A DNA stretch of 5,517 nucleotides from Chloroflexi bacterium UBA4733 (GTDB lineage Bacteria > Chloroflexota > UBA4733). Made by a program: the position numbers and the translations under genes. How positions within the stretch are numbered: the first letter of the stretch is position 1; the number at the start of each line of letters is the position of its first letter. Positions 1 to 5,517 of this stretch are shown piece by piece. The stretch spans positions 5,483-10,999 of the forward strand of contig DHIZ01000266.1 of assembly GCA_002404055.1 (NCBI GenBank), given 5' to 3'. The notes below the pieces were generated by a model that did not search any database, was not told the origin of the DNA, and saw only the letters and a program-made list of their open reading frames with translations.

Positions 1-380
1 CGCCGCCCGGCATCGCTGGTTTTCTGGACCTGCGGGGACGAGCCGTTCCCATCCTGCGTTTGGACCTGCTCTTCAATTTGCCGGAGCAGAAGCCAGGGCT
101 GCACACGCCTCTTATCATTTTGAATGCGGCCGGCAGCATGCTCGGTATTTTGGCCGAATCCGTTCGGCAGATCGCGTCGCCGGCGATGGATTCGTGGCTC
201 CCGCTCGCCCCCCGGAACGTCTTCCACGACAGCGCCGTGGCCAGCTTCGCGGTCGACGGACGGATCACCCACTTGTTGTCCGCGGAGGGCATCCTGCTCG
301 AGCAGGAACGGAGTCTGGTCGCGGCCTGTCAGGTCATGGCGCAACAACGCCTGCGCCACCTGGAGGGAGTCATTGAATAA
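1..380 (+). CDS. cheW: CheW-like chemosensory coupling protein, C-terminal part (5' end outside window)
   Basis: Scaffold protein that links chemoreceptors to the CheA kinase in a cytoplasmic or membrane-attached array; it has no catalytic activity. The reading frame is open from base 3 with no start codon context, so the gene begins upstream; 125 codons remain, against roughly 150-170 residues for a whole CheW. The visible part begins with GIAGFLDLRGRAVPILRLDL, the conserved beta-strand core of the CheW fold (the G-x-x-x-LRG-x-x-VP-I pattern). It continues with TPLIIL and a GILAESV strand, the usual second half of the domain. A C-terminal helix rich in Q and R (CQVMAQQRLRHLEG) follows. This tail and the PILRLDLLFNLPE wording resemble CheW proteins of Wsp-like clusters more than the flagellar CheW. 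The stop codon overlaps the cheR start by 8 bases, so the two are cotranslated. Family assignment is firm; subfamily is inferred. Confidence 0.9.
   Translation, partial: PPGIAGFLDLRGRAVPILRLDLLFNLPEQKPGLHTPLIILNAAGSMLGILAESVRQIASPAMDSWLPLAPRNVFHDSAVASFAVDGRITHLLSAEGILLEQERSLVAACQVMAQQRLRHLEGVIE
362..369 (+). promoter_or_regulatory. Shine-Dalgarno sequence for cheR
   Basis: GGAGGGAG sits inside the end of cheW, with GGAGG ending six bases before the TTG at 373. It is the strongest ribosome-binding site in the first half of the window. It decides the cheR start in favour of this TTG over the open frame that extends upstream through cheW and over a GTG at 403. Confidence 0.8.
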
Positions 381-1302
381 TCTCGAGAACGCCGCGGCGG
401 CCGTGGCTTGCGACTCCGGGTACGCCGCGTTGAAGGCGCACCTCATCGCGGTGACCGGCCTTGCCTACTACCGGGACCGCGATGACGATCTGGCCGACGT
501 GATCGGCCGCCGGCTGACGGGACTCGGCCTTCGGGATTGCCGCGCGTACCTGGATTTCCTGTTGGAGGATCAAGCCCGCGACGCCGAACTAGACGGGTTG
601 GTGGCGCAGCTGACCATCGGCGAAACCTATTTTTTTCGCGACCCGCAACAGTTTCATGCGATTCGCACAATCATCATTCCAGACATCCTCGACCGCAAAC
701 GGGATGCGCGCCAGTTGCGCATCTGGAGCGCCGGGTGCGCCACCGGCGCCGAGCCGTATTCGCTCGCCATCCTGCTGGGACGGGAGATGGCGCACCGCAT
801 CGCCGGCTGGCACATCAGCATCCTGGCCACTGATATCAACCGGCGCTTTCTGGCCGAGGCCGCCGAAGGCAGATTTCAGGAATGGGCGTTTCGCGCGACG
901 CGCCCCGAATTAAGGCAGGAGTGTTTTTCGTTCGATGCCCAGGGCTGGAAAGTTCTGCCGGATCACAGGCAATGGATCAAGTTCGACCATTGCAATCTGG
1001 TGGACCGGGACTTCCCCTCGCGGCGCGACGAGATCGCCGAGTTCGATCTCATCCTGTGCCGTAACGTCATGATCTACTTCGATCACGAGACCCGGCAGCG
1101 GCTGATCCGGCAGTTTCACGCCTCGCTCGCGCGCGGCGGCTGGTTCCTGGTGGGCGCCGCGGAACCTAATCTAGAAAGCTTCACCGATTTCGAGCAGGTG
1201 GATGCCGCCGGCACGACCATCTATCGCAGGACCGAAAAATCAGGCTTATCGCACGCCACCGGCGCGGAGCCGGTCGGCTTGGCGGCGTGGCCCCCGCTGT
1301 GA
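373..1302 (+). CDS. cheR: CheR-type chemoreceptor glutamate methyltransferase
   Basis: Transfers methyl groups from S-adenosylmethionine to receptor glutamates, opposing CheB, to adapt the array. With the TTG start the product is 309 residues, close to the usual 270-300 of a plain CheR. Residues 1-80 form the N-terminal helical domain. TIGETYFFRD (81-90) is the conserved segment leading into the catalytic domain. The SAM-binding motif is IWSAGCATGAEPYS (117-130). ATDIN (152-156) is the acidic strand that contacts SAM. FDLILCRNVMIYF (224-236) carries the NxxIYF signature, and GGWFLVGAAEP (255-265) is the late beta-hairpin. Recognisable homology ends near YRRTEK (about residue 288). The last ~20 residues (SGLSHATG... 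to WPPL) look unlike a CheR tail and run out of frame across the MCP relic. Wsp-class CheR proteins (WspC) usually continue into TPR repeats; none are present, so the C-terminus may have been lost in the same event. Methyltransferase core appears intact. Confidence 0.93.
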   Translation: MNNLENAAAAVACDSGYAALKAHLIAVTGLAYYRDRDDDLADVIGRRLTGLGLRDCRAYLDFLLEDQARDAELDGLVAQLTIGETYFFRDPQQFHAIRTIIIPDILDRKRDARQLRIWSAGCATGAEPYSLAILLGREMAHRIAGWHISILATDINRRFLAEAAEGRFQEWAFRATRPELRQECFSFDAQGWKVLPDHRQWIKFDHCNLVDRDFPSRRDEIAEFDLILCRNVMIYFDHETRQRLIRQFHASLARGGWFLVGAAEPNLESFTDFEQVDAAGTTIYRRTEKSGLSHATGAEPVGLAAWPPL

Positions 1303-1436
1303 CCCAGGCCGTCAAGGAAATCGGCCAGGCCAGCGAGCAGACCGCCATGAGCACGCGCCAGATGGAGAAGGCCGCGGCCAATCTGGCCGCGTTGGGACAG
1401 CAACTGCGGCAGGCCACCGACAGGTATCGGCTTTGA
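1281..1436 (+). pseudogene. C-terminal relic of a methyl-accepting chemotaxis protein gene
   Basis: In the third forward frame, different from both cheR and cheA, codons from about 1299 read VTQAVKEIGQASEQTAMSTR, then QMEKAAANLAALGQQL, then RQATDRYRL and a TGA stop at 1434-1436. This is the typical extreme C-terminus of an MCP cytoplasmic helix: the adaptation-helix pattern AVKEI-xQASEQ followed by the A-x-NL-x-x-LGQ-x-L-x-x-x-x-x-Y ending. About 51 codons remain out of the several hundred of an intact receptor. The signalling hairpin, HAMP and sensor domains are missing. No start codon in this frame has a convincing ribosome-binding site, and the first half lies inside the cheR end. The TGA interlocks with the cheA start, which shows the full receptor gene once sat directly before cheA. 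Upstream boundary is approximate: the junction lies between about 1237 and 1299. An assembly collapse is the main alternative. Confidence 0.78.
1433..1436 (+). promoter_or_regulatory. TTGA stop/start overlap coupling the MCP relic to cheA
   Basis: TTG (1433-1435, cheA start) overlaps TGA (1434-1436, MCP stop), the same style of junction as the ATGA between cheA and cheB. It fixes the cheA start, since the frame upstream reads nonsense relative to CheA. Only a weak Shine-Dalgarno-like ACAGG (1420-1424) precedes it, so initiation was probably driven by ribosomes finishing the receptor gene. Confidence 0.7.
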
Positions 1437-3631
1437 AACAGATTCCTGCCGCGTTGTTCGCCATTTTTCAGGCCGAGCACGCCGAGCACCTCGAACAGAT
1501 CCGCTCCATTTTAGCGTTAGCGGAAAAACTGGGCGGCGACGGCGGCCAGGCGCGGTTGGAGGAGGCCTTCCGCCGGGCCCACAGTTTGAAAGGCGCGGCC
1601 CGCGCCGTCAATCTGCCGCAGGTAGAAGGGCTGGCACACCACCTCGAGAGCCTGTTCGCCAGGGTTCGCGACGGCAGCCTGGAGCTGGACCCGGAAGCCA
1701 CGAAAGTGATCCACCAGGTGCTCGATGCCAATGAGGACTGCCTGGCGGCGCTCGGCGAGAATCGCACGCCGGATCCCGAAGGCGCCGCTTTGCGGGCAAT
1801 CCAGGAACTACTGGAAAGGCCGTCCCGCACCGGCGCCGGCAACGCACCGGCGATGTCCGCGCCGGAAGCGGTCACACCGGAGTTTCGGGCGGTCGAGATG
1901 GTGCGGCTGCCGGCCGAAGACCTGGACCGCATGGTGCGCTCCACGACCCGCGTCGTCGCCGAGAGCCGGCGGCAGCAAGCGGTGACCGAAGATCTGCTGG
2001 CCCTGTCCCGCCACATCGCCGAATTGGAAGCTGAGTGGGGACGCTTTTCAAAGTCTTGCACGGCCTCGCTGCTGGGTTTAACGCATAAGCCGAAGTTCTC
2101 CACCTGGAGCGGCCAAGCTGCCTCGATGCAACGGCAAGTGCATTCCCTCGTGAGCCTGGCGCGTACCGCGCGCCTGCGGCAGAGCCGTCATGCCTGGACG
2201 CTGCACGGCTCGACCGAACAACTGCAGCGGGATGTATGGAACGCGCGCATGGCTCCCGCCGACGACCTGTTCCAGAGCTTTCGCAAAATGGTTCGCGAAT
2301 TGGCGCGCGATGAGAACAAAGAGATTCAGTTTCAGCTGAGCGGTTCCGCGGTGCGCGCCGACCGCATGGTACTGCAGTCCCTGAAGGATCCGGTGATGCA
2401 TTTGCTACGCAACGCCATCAGCCACGGCCTCGAGCCGCCGCGCGAACGCGAGCGCAAAGGCAAAGCCGCGGCAGGCCGGCTGACCCTGCGCCTCGGTTCG
2501 CAGCGTGGACGTTTATCGGTGGAAGTAGACGACGACGGACGCGGCGTGGATTTCGACAAAGTCGCTGAAGTGGCGGCCAAGCGCGGTTTGATGCCGGCTG
2601 ACGGCCACGCCCCGGCCCCCCAGGAATTAGCGCAGATGCTATTTCGGCCGGGCTTCTCGACGTCCGACACGGTGGGCGATTTGTCGGGACGCGGGATGGG
2701 CCTCTCGGTGGTATATGAAACAGTTCGCCGGCTCCAGGGAGAAGTCGAGGTGCGGCCCAAAGCAGGCCCCGGCGCGTCGATCGTGCTGACCGTTCCGCTG
2801 TCGGTTTCGACGCTGCATCTGCTGCTGGTTGGTTGCGAGGGGCAGACCTTCGGCATTCCTACCCACGGCGTCGAACGCGTATGCCGCGTCAGTCTGGCGC
2901 AGATCGAAAAAGTAGAGGGCCAGCCGATGGTGAACATCGGCGGGAGAGCCCTGGGTCTGTTCAGCTTGGCGCGCCTGTTGCATCTGGGCGACGGCAAGAG
3001 TTCCTTCGATGGAGATCTTTTGCCCGTGATGGTGTTGCGCTCGGGAACCCGCGCGGTGGCGTTACTGGTGGACCAGTTCGTGGGAGAAAAAGAAGCCTTG
3101 CTGCAGTCCTTGGGTATGCCCGGCTTGGCCCACGGCGCCGTGTCGGGGGGCGCCATCCTGGGCGAAGGTTCCGTGGCGGTGGTATTGAATGCGGCGAGTC
3201 TGGTCCAGAATTGCACGCCGGAGTCGGGCGGCCCCGCCCTGAGGATTGCCAGGCCCGTGCCGCTAAGCGCGCCCCGCATCCTGGTGGTGGACGACTCCAT
3301 TACAACCCGCACGCTCGAGAAAAGCATCCTGGAAGCCCACGGCTACCGCGTGCAGGTGGCCATCGACGGGGTGGAAGCGCTGCAGCTGCTGCGCCACGCG
3401 CCGGTCGATCTGATTATCACGGACATCCAGATGCCGCGTTTGGATGGCTTCGGCCTGCTCGAAGCCGTTAAGGCCGATCCGCTGCTCGGCAGTATCCCGG
3501 TGATCATCGTCAGCTCGCTCGAGCGGGCCGAGGACCAGCGCCGCGGTTTACAACTGGGCGCCGACGCTTACGTCATGAAAGGCCTGTTCGATCAGGGCGA
3601 GTTGCTCGAAGCAATCCGGCAGATCCTATGA
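1433..3631 (+). CDS. cheA: CheA-type hybrid histidine kinase with C-terminal receiver domain
   Basis: Central kinase of the pathway: autophosphorylates on a histidine under receptor/CheW control and donates phosphate to receiver domains. The product is 732 residues. The N-terminal HPt domain (about 5-125) carries AFRRAHSLKGAARAV with phospho-acceptor His50. A short linker (131-150) follows and there is no P2 domain. VRLPAEDLDRMV (158-169) opens the dimerisation/central region, to about 300. The ATPase domain has the N-box MHLLRNAISHGLE (322-334), the G1 box DDDGRGVD (366-373), FRPGFST (404-410) and GRGMGLSVV (419-427). A CheW-like domain spans about 450-595. The receiver (614-732) has Asp620/Asp621, acceptor Asp664 in TDIQMP, Ser694 and Lys716. 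This layout matches WspE-like kinases, in which the attached receiver acts as phosphate sink or relay. All catalytic residues I can identify are present. The start follows the vanished receptor's stop; the end overlaps cheB by ATGA. Confidence 0.94.
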   Translation: MKQIPAALFAIFQAEHAEHLEQIRSILALAEKLGGDGGQARLEEAFRRAHSLKGAARAVNLPQVEGLAHHLESLFARVRDGSLELDPEATKVIHQVLDANEDCLAALGENRTPDPEGAALRAIQELLERPSRTGAGNAPAMSAPEAVTPEFRAVEMVRLPAEDLDRMVRSTTRVVAESRRQQAVTEDLLALSRHIAELEAEWGRFSKSCTASLLGLTHKPKFSTWSGQAASMQRQVHSLVSLARTARLRQSRHAWTLHGSTEQLQRDVWNARMAPADDLFQSFRKMVRELARDENKEIQFQLSGSAVRADRMVLQSLKDPVMHLLRNAISHGLEPPRERERKGKAAAGRLTLRLGSQRGRLSVEVDDDGRGVDFDKVAEVAAKRGLMPADGHAPAPQELAQMLFRPGFSTSDTVGDLSGRGMGLSVVYETVRRLQGEVEVRPKAGPGASIVLTVPLSVSTLHLLLVGCEGQTFGIPTHGVERVCRVSLAQIEKVEGQPMVNIGGRALGLFSLARLLHLGDGKSSFDGDLLPVMVLRSGTRAVALLVDQFVGEKEALLQSLGMPGLAHGAVSGGAILGEGSVAVVLNAASLVQNCTPESGGPALRIARPVPLSAPRILVVDDSITTRTLEKSILEAHGYRVQVAIDGVEALQLLRHAPVDLIITDIQMPRLDGFGLLEAVKADPLLGSIPVIIVSSLERAEDQRRGLQLGADAYVMKGLFDQGELLEAIRQIL

Positions 3632-4683
3632 AGAAAGTAAGCGTGCTGATCGTGGAAGACTCGAGTACGGTGCGGGCGCTGCTCGAACATATCATCGGCC
3701 GCGACCCGCGCCTGGAGGTGGCCGCAACCGCCGCCAGCGCCGAAGAAGCGCTGCGCAGCCTGGACCATCTGACGCCGGACGTGATCGCCATGGATATCAG
3801 GCTGCCCGGCATGGACGGGCTCGAAGCGACCCGCCGCATCATGTCCCATCGGCCCATCCCGATCGTGGTGGTCGCGGCCAGCGTCGACTCCCAGGATCGC
3901 AACCGGGCGGCGATCGAAGCTCTGCACGTGGGAGCGCTGGCGGTGTTGGAAAAACCCGTGGGCACCACCCACGCCGACTATGACACGCTGGCGGAACGGC
4001 TGTGCAACCAGTTGGTTTCAATGAGCCAGGTCAAACTGGTGCGGCGGCGCATGGCGCGCGCCCCGCGTAGCGCGCCGGCGCCGGTGCTCTGTCCCGGCGC
4101 TGGCGCCGGTTACGCCATGTTGGGCATTGTCTGCTCCACCGGCGGTCCCGGGGCCCTGGTACACCTGTTAAACGCTCTCGGGTCACGCTTCCCGCTACCC
4201 ATCCTGCTGGTGCAGCATATGATGTCCAGCTTCCTGCCGGGGTTCGCGGCCTGGCTGGACGGCGTCAGCCCGTTTGCCGCGGCGGTCGTGAGTCACGGCG
4301 ACGCGCCCGCGCGGGGCTCGGTCTACATGGCGCCCGCCGAGCAGCACCTGCGGCTGCATGCCGGACGCCTATGGCTCGACGCAGCCGAACCGGTGTGCTC
4401 GCAGCGGCCCTCCGGAACGGTTTTATTGCAGTCGATGGCGCTGAGCCTGGGCCCGCGGGCATTGGGTCTGGTGCTGACCGGCATGGGTGAAGACGGGGCG
4501 GAGGGGCTGCTTGACGTTCACGCGGCCGGCGGTTACACCATTGCGGAGGACGAGTCGACGGCGGTGGTCTATGGCATGCCCGCGGCAGCCGTCCGGTTGG
4601 GCGCCGTGCGCGAGTCTTTGGCGCTTCCCGCGATTGCTCCGCGGGTGCTGCAACTGACCTCGCGGAGCGTGGAGGCGGCCTGA
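3628..4683 (+). CDS. cheB: CheB-type receptor methylesterase/deamidase with N-terminal receiver
   Basis: Removes methyl groups from (and deamidates) chemoreceptor residues when phosphorylated by CheA, giving feedback adaptation against CheR. 351 residues, the normal length. The receiver covers about 1-125, with Glu10/Asp11, acceptor Asp56 in AMDIRLPGMDG and Lys109 in LEKPVG. The conserved Ser/Thr that normally precedes the beta-4/alpha-4 loop is Ala83 here (VVVAAS). An Ala/Pro/Gly linker (about 144-162) leads into the esterase domain. Its triad is complete: Ser170 in GIVCSTGGP, His197 in LVQHM, and Asp289 in TGMGEDG. The ATG overlaps the cheA stop (ATGA) and has no clear ribosome-binding site, so its translation probably depends on cheA. 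The LEKPVG-x-x-H-x-DY wording and the cluster context point to a non-flagellar pathway CheB, comparable in role to WspF. Confidence 0.95.
   Translation: MKKVSVLIVEDSSTVRALLEHIIGRDPRLEVAATAASAEEALRSLDHLTPDVIAMDIRLPGMDGLEATRRIMSHRPIPIVVVAASVDSQDRNRAAIEALHVGALAVLEKPVGTTHADYDTLAERLCNQLVSMSQVKLVRRRMARAPRSAPAPVLCPGAGAGYAMLGIVCSTGGPGALVHLLNALGSRFPLPILLVQHMMSSFLPGFAAWLDGVSPFAAAVVSHGDAPARGSVYMAPAEQHLRLHAGRLWLDAAEPVCSQRPSGTVLLQSMALSLGPRALGLVLTGMGEDGAEGLLDVHAAGGYTIAEDESTAVVYGMPAAAVRLGAVRESLALPAIAPRVLQLTSRSVEAA
4671..4675 (+). promoter_or_regulatory. Shine-Dalgarno sequence for the multi-receiver gene
   Basis: GGAGG lies inside the end of cheB, seven bases before the ATG at 4683, which itself overlaps the cheB stop by one base (TGATG). 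It supports this start, and gives this gene a better initiation signal than cheA or cheB have. Confidence 0.75.
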
Positions 4684-5517
4684 TGCAGCCGGCGCCGCGC
4701 GTCATGCTCGTCGAGGATTCCAAAACTCAGGCGCTCCAGCTGAAACTTTTGTTGGAGGCGGAAGGGTGGGAAGTGTCGGTCGCCGCCACCGCCGAGTTGG
4801 CGCTGGTCGCAATGCACCCTTGGCCCCCGGATTTAGTGGTGATCGACTATTACTTACCCGGCATGCAGGGGGACGAACTGTGCCGGCGTGTCCGCCTGGA
4901 TCTGGATACCCGGCGTCTGCCGATCCTGATGCTGACCGCCGGCGACGGCGAGGAAGCCGAGCGCCACGGCCTCGACAGCGGGGCCGACGATTACGTTTCC
5001 AAATCCGAAAGCCCGGAGATTCTGATATTGCGCATGCGCGCGCTGCTGCGCAAATCGCCGGAGCCGCAGGCCCGGCCTAGCCGGCACAAGAATGAATTCC
5101 AGCCTGGCCGGCTGCTGGCGATCGACGACAGCCCCACGCATCTTGAATTCCTCACCATGGAGTTGCGCAGCCAGGGCTACGACGTGCAAAAAGCCGCCAG
5201 CGGACCGCAGGGCCTGGAGTTAATGGCCAGTCAGGACTTCGATTGCGTCCTGGTAGACCTGGTCATGCCCGGCATGGACGGCATCGAGGTCTGCCGCCGG
5301 ATTAGCGAGATACGCTCCCATCGGCAGCACTCGCTGGCGGTGATCATGCTGACTTCGAGTGAAACCAAGGAAGACATGACCCGGGGTCTCGAAGCCGGCG
5401 CGGACGACTTTGTCGGAAAATCCACCGACATGGCCGTGCTGCGGGCGCGCATCCAGGCGCTTCTGCGCCGCGTCTTCTTCCAGGAAGAGAACCGGCGCAT
5501 TGTTGAGGAGCTCAGGG
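4683..5517 (+). CDS. Multi-receiver response regulator, possibly a hybrid histidine kinase (3' end outside window)
   Basis: Probable downstream phosphorelay partner of the CheA kinase. The frame is open from the ATG to the last base (278 codons) with no stop. Receiver 1 (about 6-125) has Glu11/Asp12, acceptor Asp55 in VVIDYYLPG, Thr85 and Lys107. Receiver 2 (about 142-264) has Asp148/Asp149, acceptor Asp192 in VLVDLVMPGMDG, Thr224 and Lys246. Both sets of phosphorylation residues are complete, so both receivers should be active. A linker of about 17 residues separates them. After receiver 2 the sequence becomes a charged helix (FFQEENRRIVEELR) at the window edge, as at the start of a coiled-coil or kinase dimerisation segment. 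Chemosensory clusters of this class often end with such a receiver-receiver(-kinase) protein, so a histidine-kinase C-terminus is a reasonable guess. A GGDEF or other output domain is not excluded. No DNA-binding domain appears in the visible part. Confidence 0.88.
   Translation, partial: MQPAPRVMLVEDSKTQALQLKLLLEAEGWEVSVAATAELALVAMHPWPPDLVVIDYYLPGMQGDELCRRVRLDLDTRRLPILMLTAGDGEEAERHGLDSGADDYVSKSESPEILILRMRALLRKSPEPQARPSRHKNEFQPGRLLAIDDSPTHLEFLTMELRSQGYDVQKAASGPQGLELMASQDFDCVLVDLVMPGMDGIEVCRRISEIRSHRQHSLAVIMLTSSETKEDMTRGLEAGADDFVGKSTDMAVLRARIQALLRRVFFQEENRRIVEELR

Noticed and set aside
124..372. Upstream extension of the cheR reading frame to an ATG at 124
   Set aside because: This part is the out-of-frame shadow of cheW, is Arg/Ser/Pro-rich nonsense, and has no CheR similarity. 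The TTG at 373 has a strong, well-spaced ribosome-binding site.
1202..1432. Upstream extension of the cheA reading frame to an ATG at 1202
   Set aside because: It reads through the cheR end and MCP relic out of frame and gives low-complexity Arg/Pro/Gly sequence. The HPt domain begins right after the TTG at 1433.
1237..1436. A CheR-MCP fusion broken by a simple frameshift
   Set aside because: A one- or two-base shift would restore only the last ~50 residues of an MCP, without signalling hairpin, HAMP or sensor. The missing receptor body requires a large deletion (or assembly loss), not a frameshift.
1468..2103. Minus-strand open frame (211 codons) opposite the CheA HPt region
   Set aside because: Shadow of a well-supported plus-strand gene, with Ser/Arg-rich composition and no recognisable motif.
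2332..3327. Long minus-strand open frame (331 codons) opposite cheA
   Set aside because: It is a GC-rich shadow antisense to conserved kinase and CheW-like domains. Its translation is Ser/Arg/Pro-rich with no recognisable domain, and no ribosome-binding site was noted.
2833..3471. Plus-strand open frame (212 codons) within cheA
   Set aside because: Overlaps the CheW-like and receiver domains in another frame; the translation is Arg/Gly-rich with no domain features.
4077..4110. GGCGCCGGT repeated at 4077-4085 and 4102-4110, with self-complementary GGCGCC cores
   Set aside because: It falls in the Ala/Pro/Gly linker of CheB between receiver and esterase domains, where GC-rich codons readily make such repeats. 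Nothing suggests a terminator or binding site inside the gene.

Overview
The window lies inside one tightly packed, single-strand (+) chemosensory operon. The order is cheW (5'-truncated by the window edge), cheR, a short relic of a chemoreceptor (MCP) gene, a cheA-type hybrid kinase, cheB, and a multi-receiver regulator that runs off the 3' edge. The high GC content, overlapping start/stop junctions and TTG starts fit a GC-rich Gram-negative bacterium, most likely proteobacterial. The sequence does not allow a taxonomic assignment and I make none.

Layout: 1-380 is the C-terminal 125 codons of a CheW coupling protein. 373-1302 is CheR, the glutamate methyltransferase, starting at a TTG behind a strong Shine-Dalgarno sequence. 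1281-1436 holds, in a different frame, only the last ~50 codons of an MCP. The rest of the receptor gene is absent. 1433-3631 is CheA (HPt, dimerisation, ATPase, CheW-like and C-terminal receiver domains; no P2 domain). 3628-4683 is CheB with an intact methylesterase triad. 4683-5517 is an open frame encoding two receiver domains followed by the start of a charged helix. There is no gene-free stretch over 300 bases. The only non-coding gap, 1303-1432, is the MCP relic. No operon promoter or terminator is visible, because both ends of the operon lie outside the window.

How the parts work together: the CheW style, the hybrid CheA with its own receiver, the dedicated CheR/CheB pair and the trailing multi-receiver protein match the 'alternative cellular function' (Wsp-like) class of chemosensory pathways rather than a flagellar-switch pathway. 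In these, an MCP-CheW-CheA array autophosphorylates and passes phosphate to receiver proteins, while CheR and CheB tune the receptor by methylation and demethylation. Here CheA could supply four receivers seen in the window (its own, CheB's, and two in the last gene). The final output is not visible.

The most notable point is the apparent internal deletion between cheR and cheA. It removed nearly all of the receptor gene (possibly also a CheR tail and a second cheW). It left an MCP C-terminal stub, a CheR whose last ~20 residues look like out-of-frame read-through, and a cheA start codon still interlocked with the stop codon of a receptor that is no longer there. It may be a real deletion in the strain or an assembly collapse. 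The sequence alone cannot tell which.
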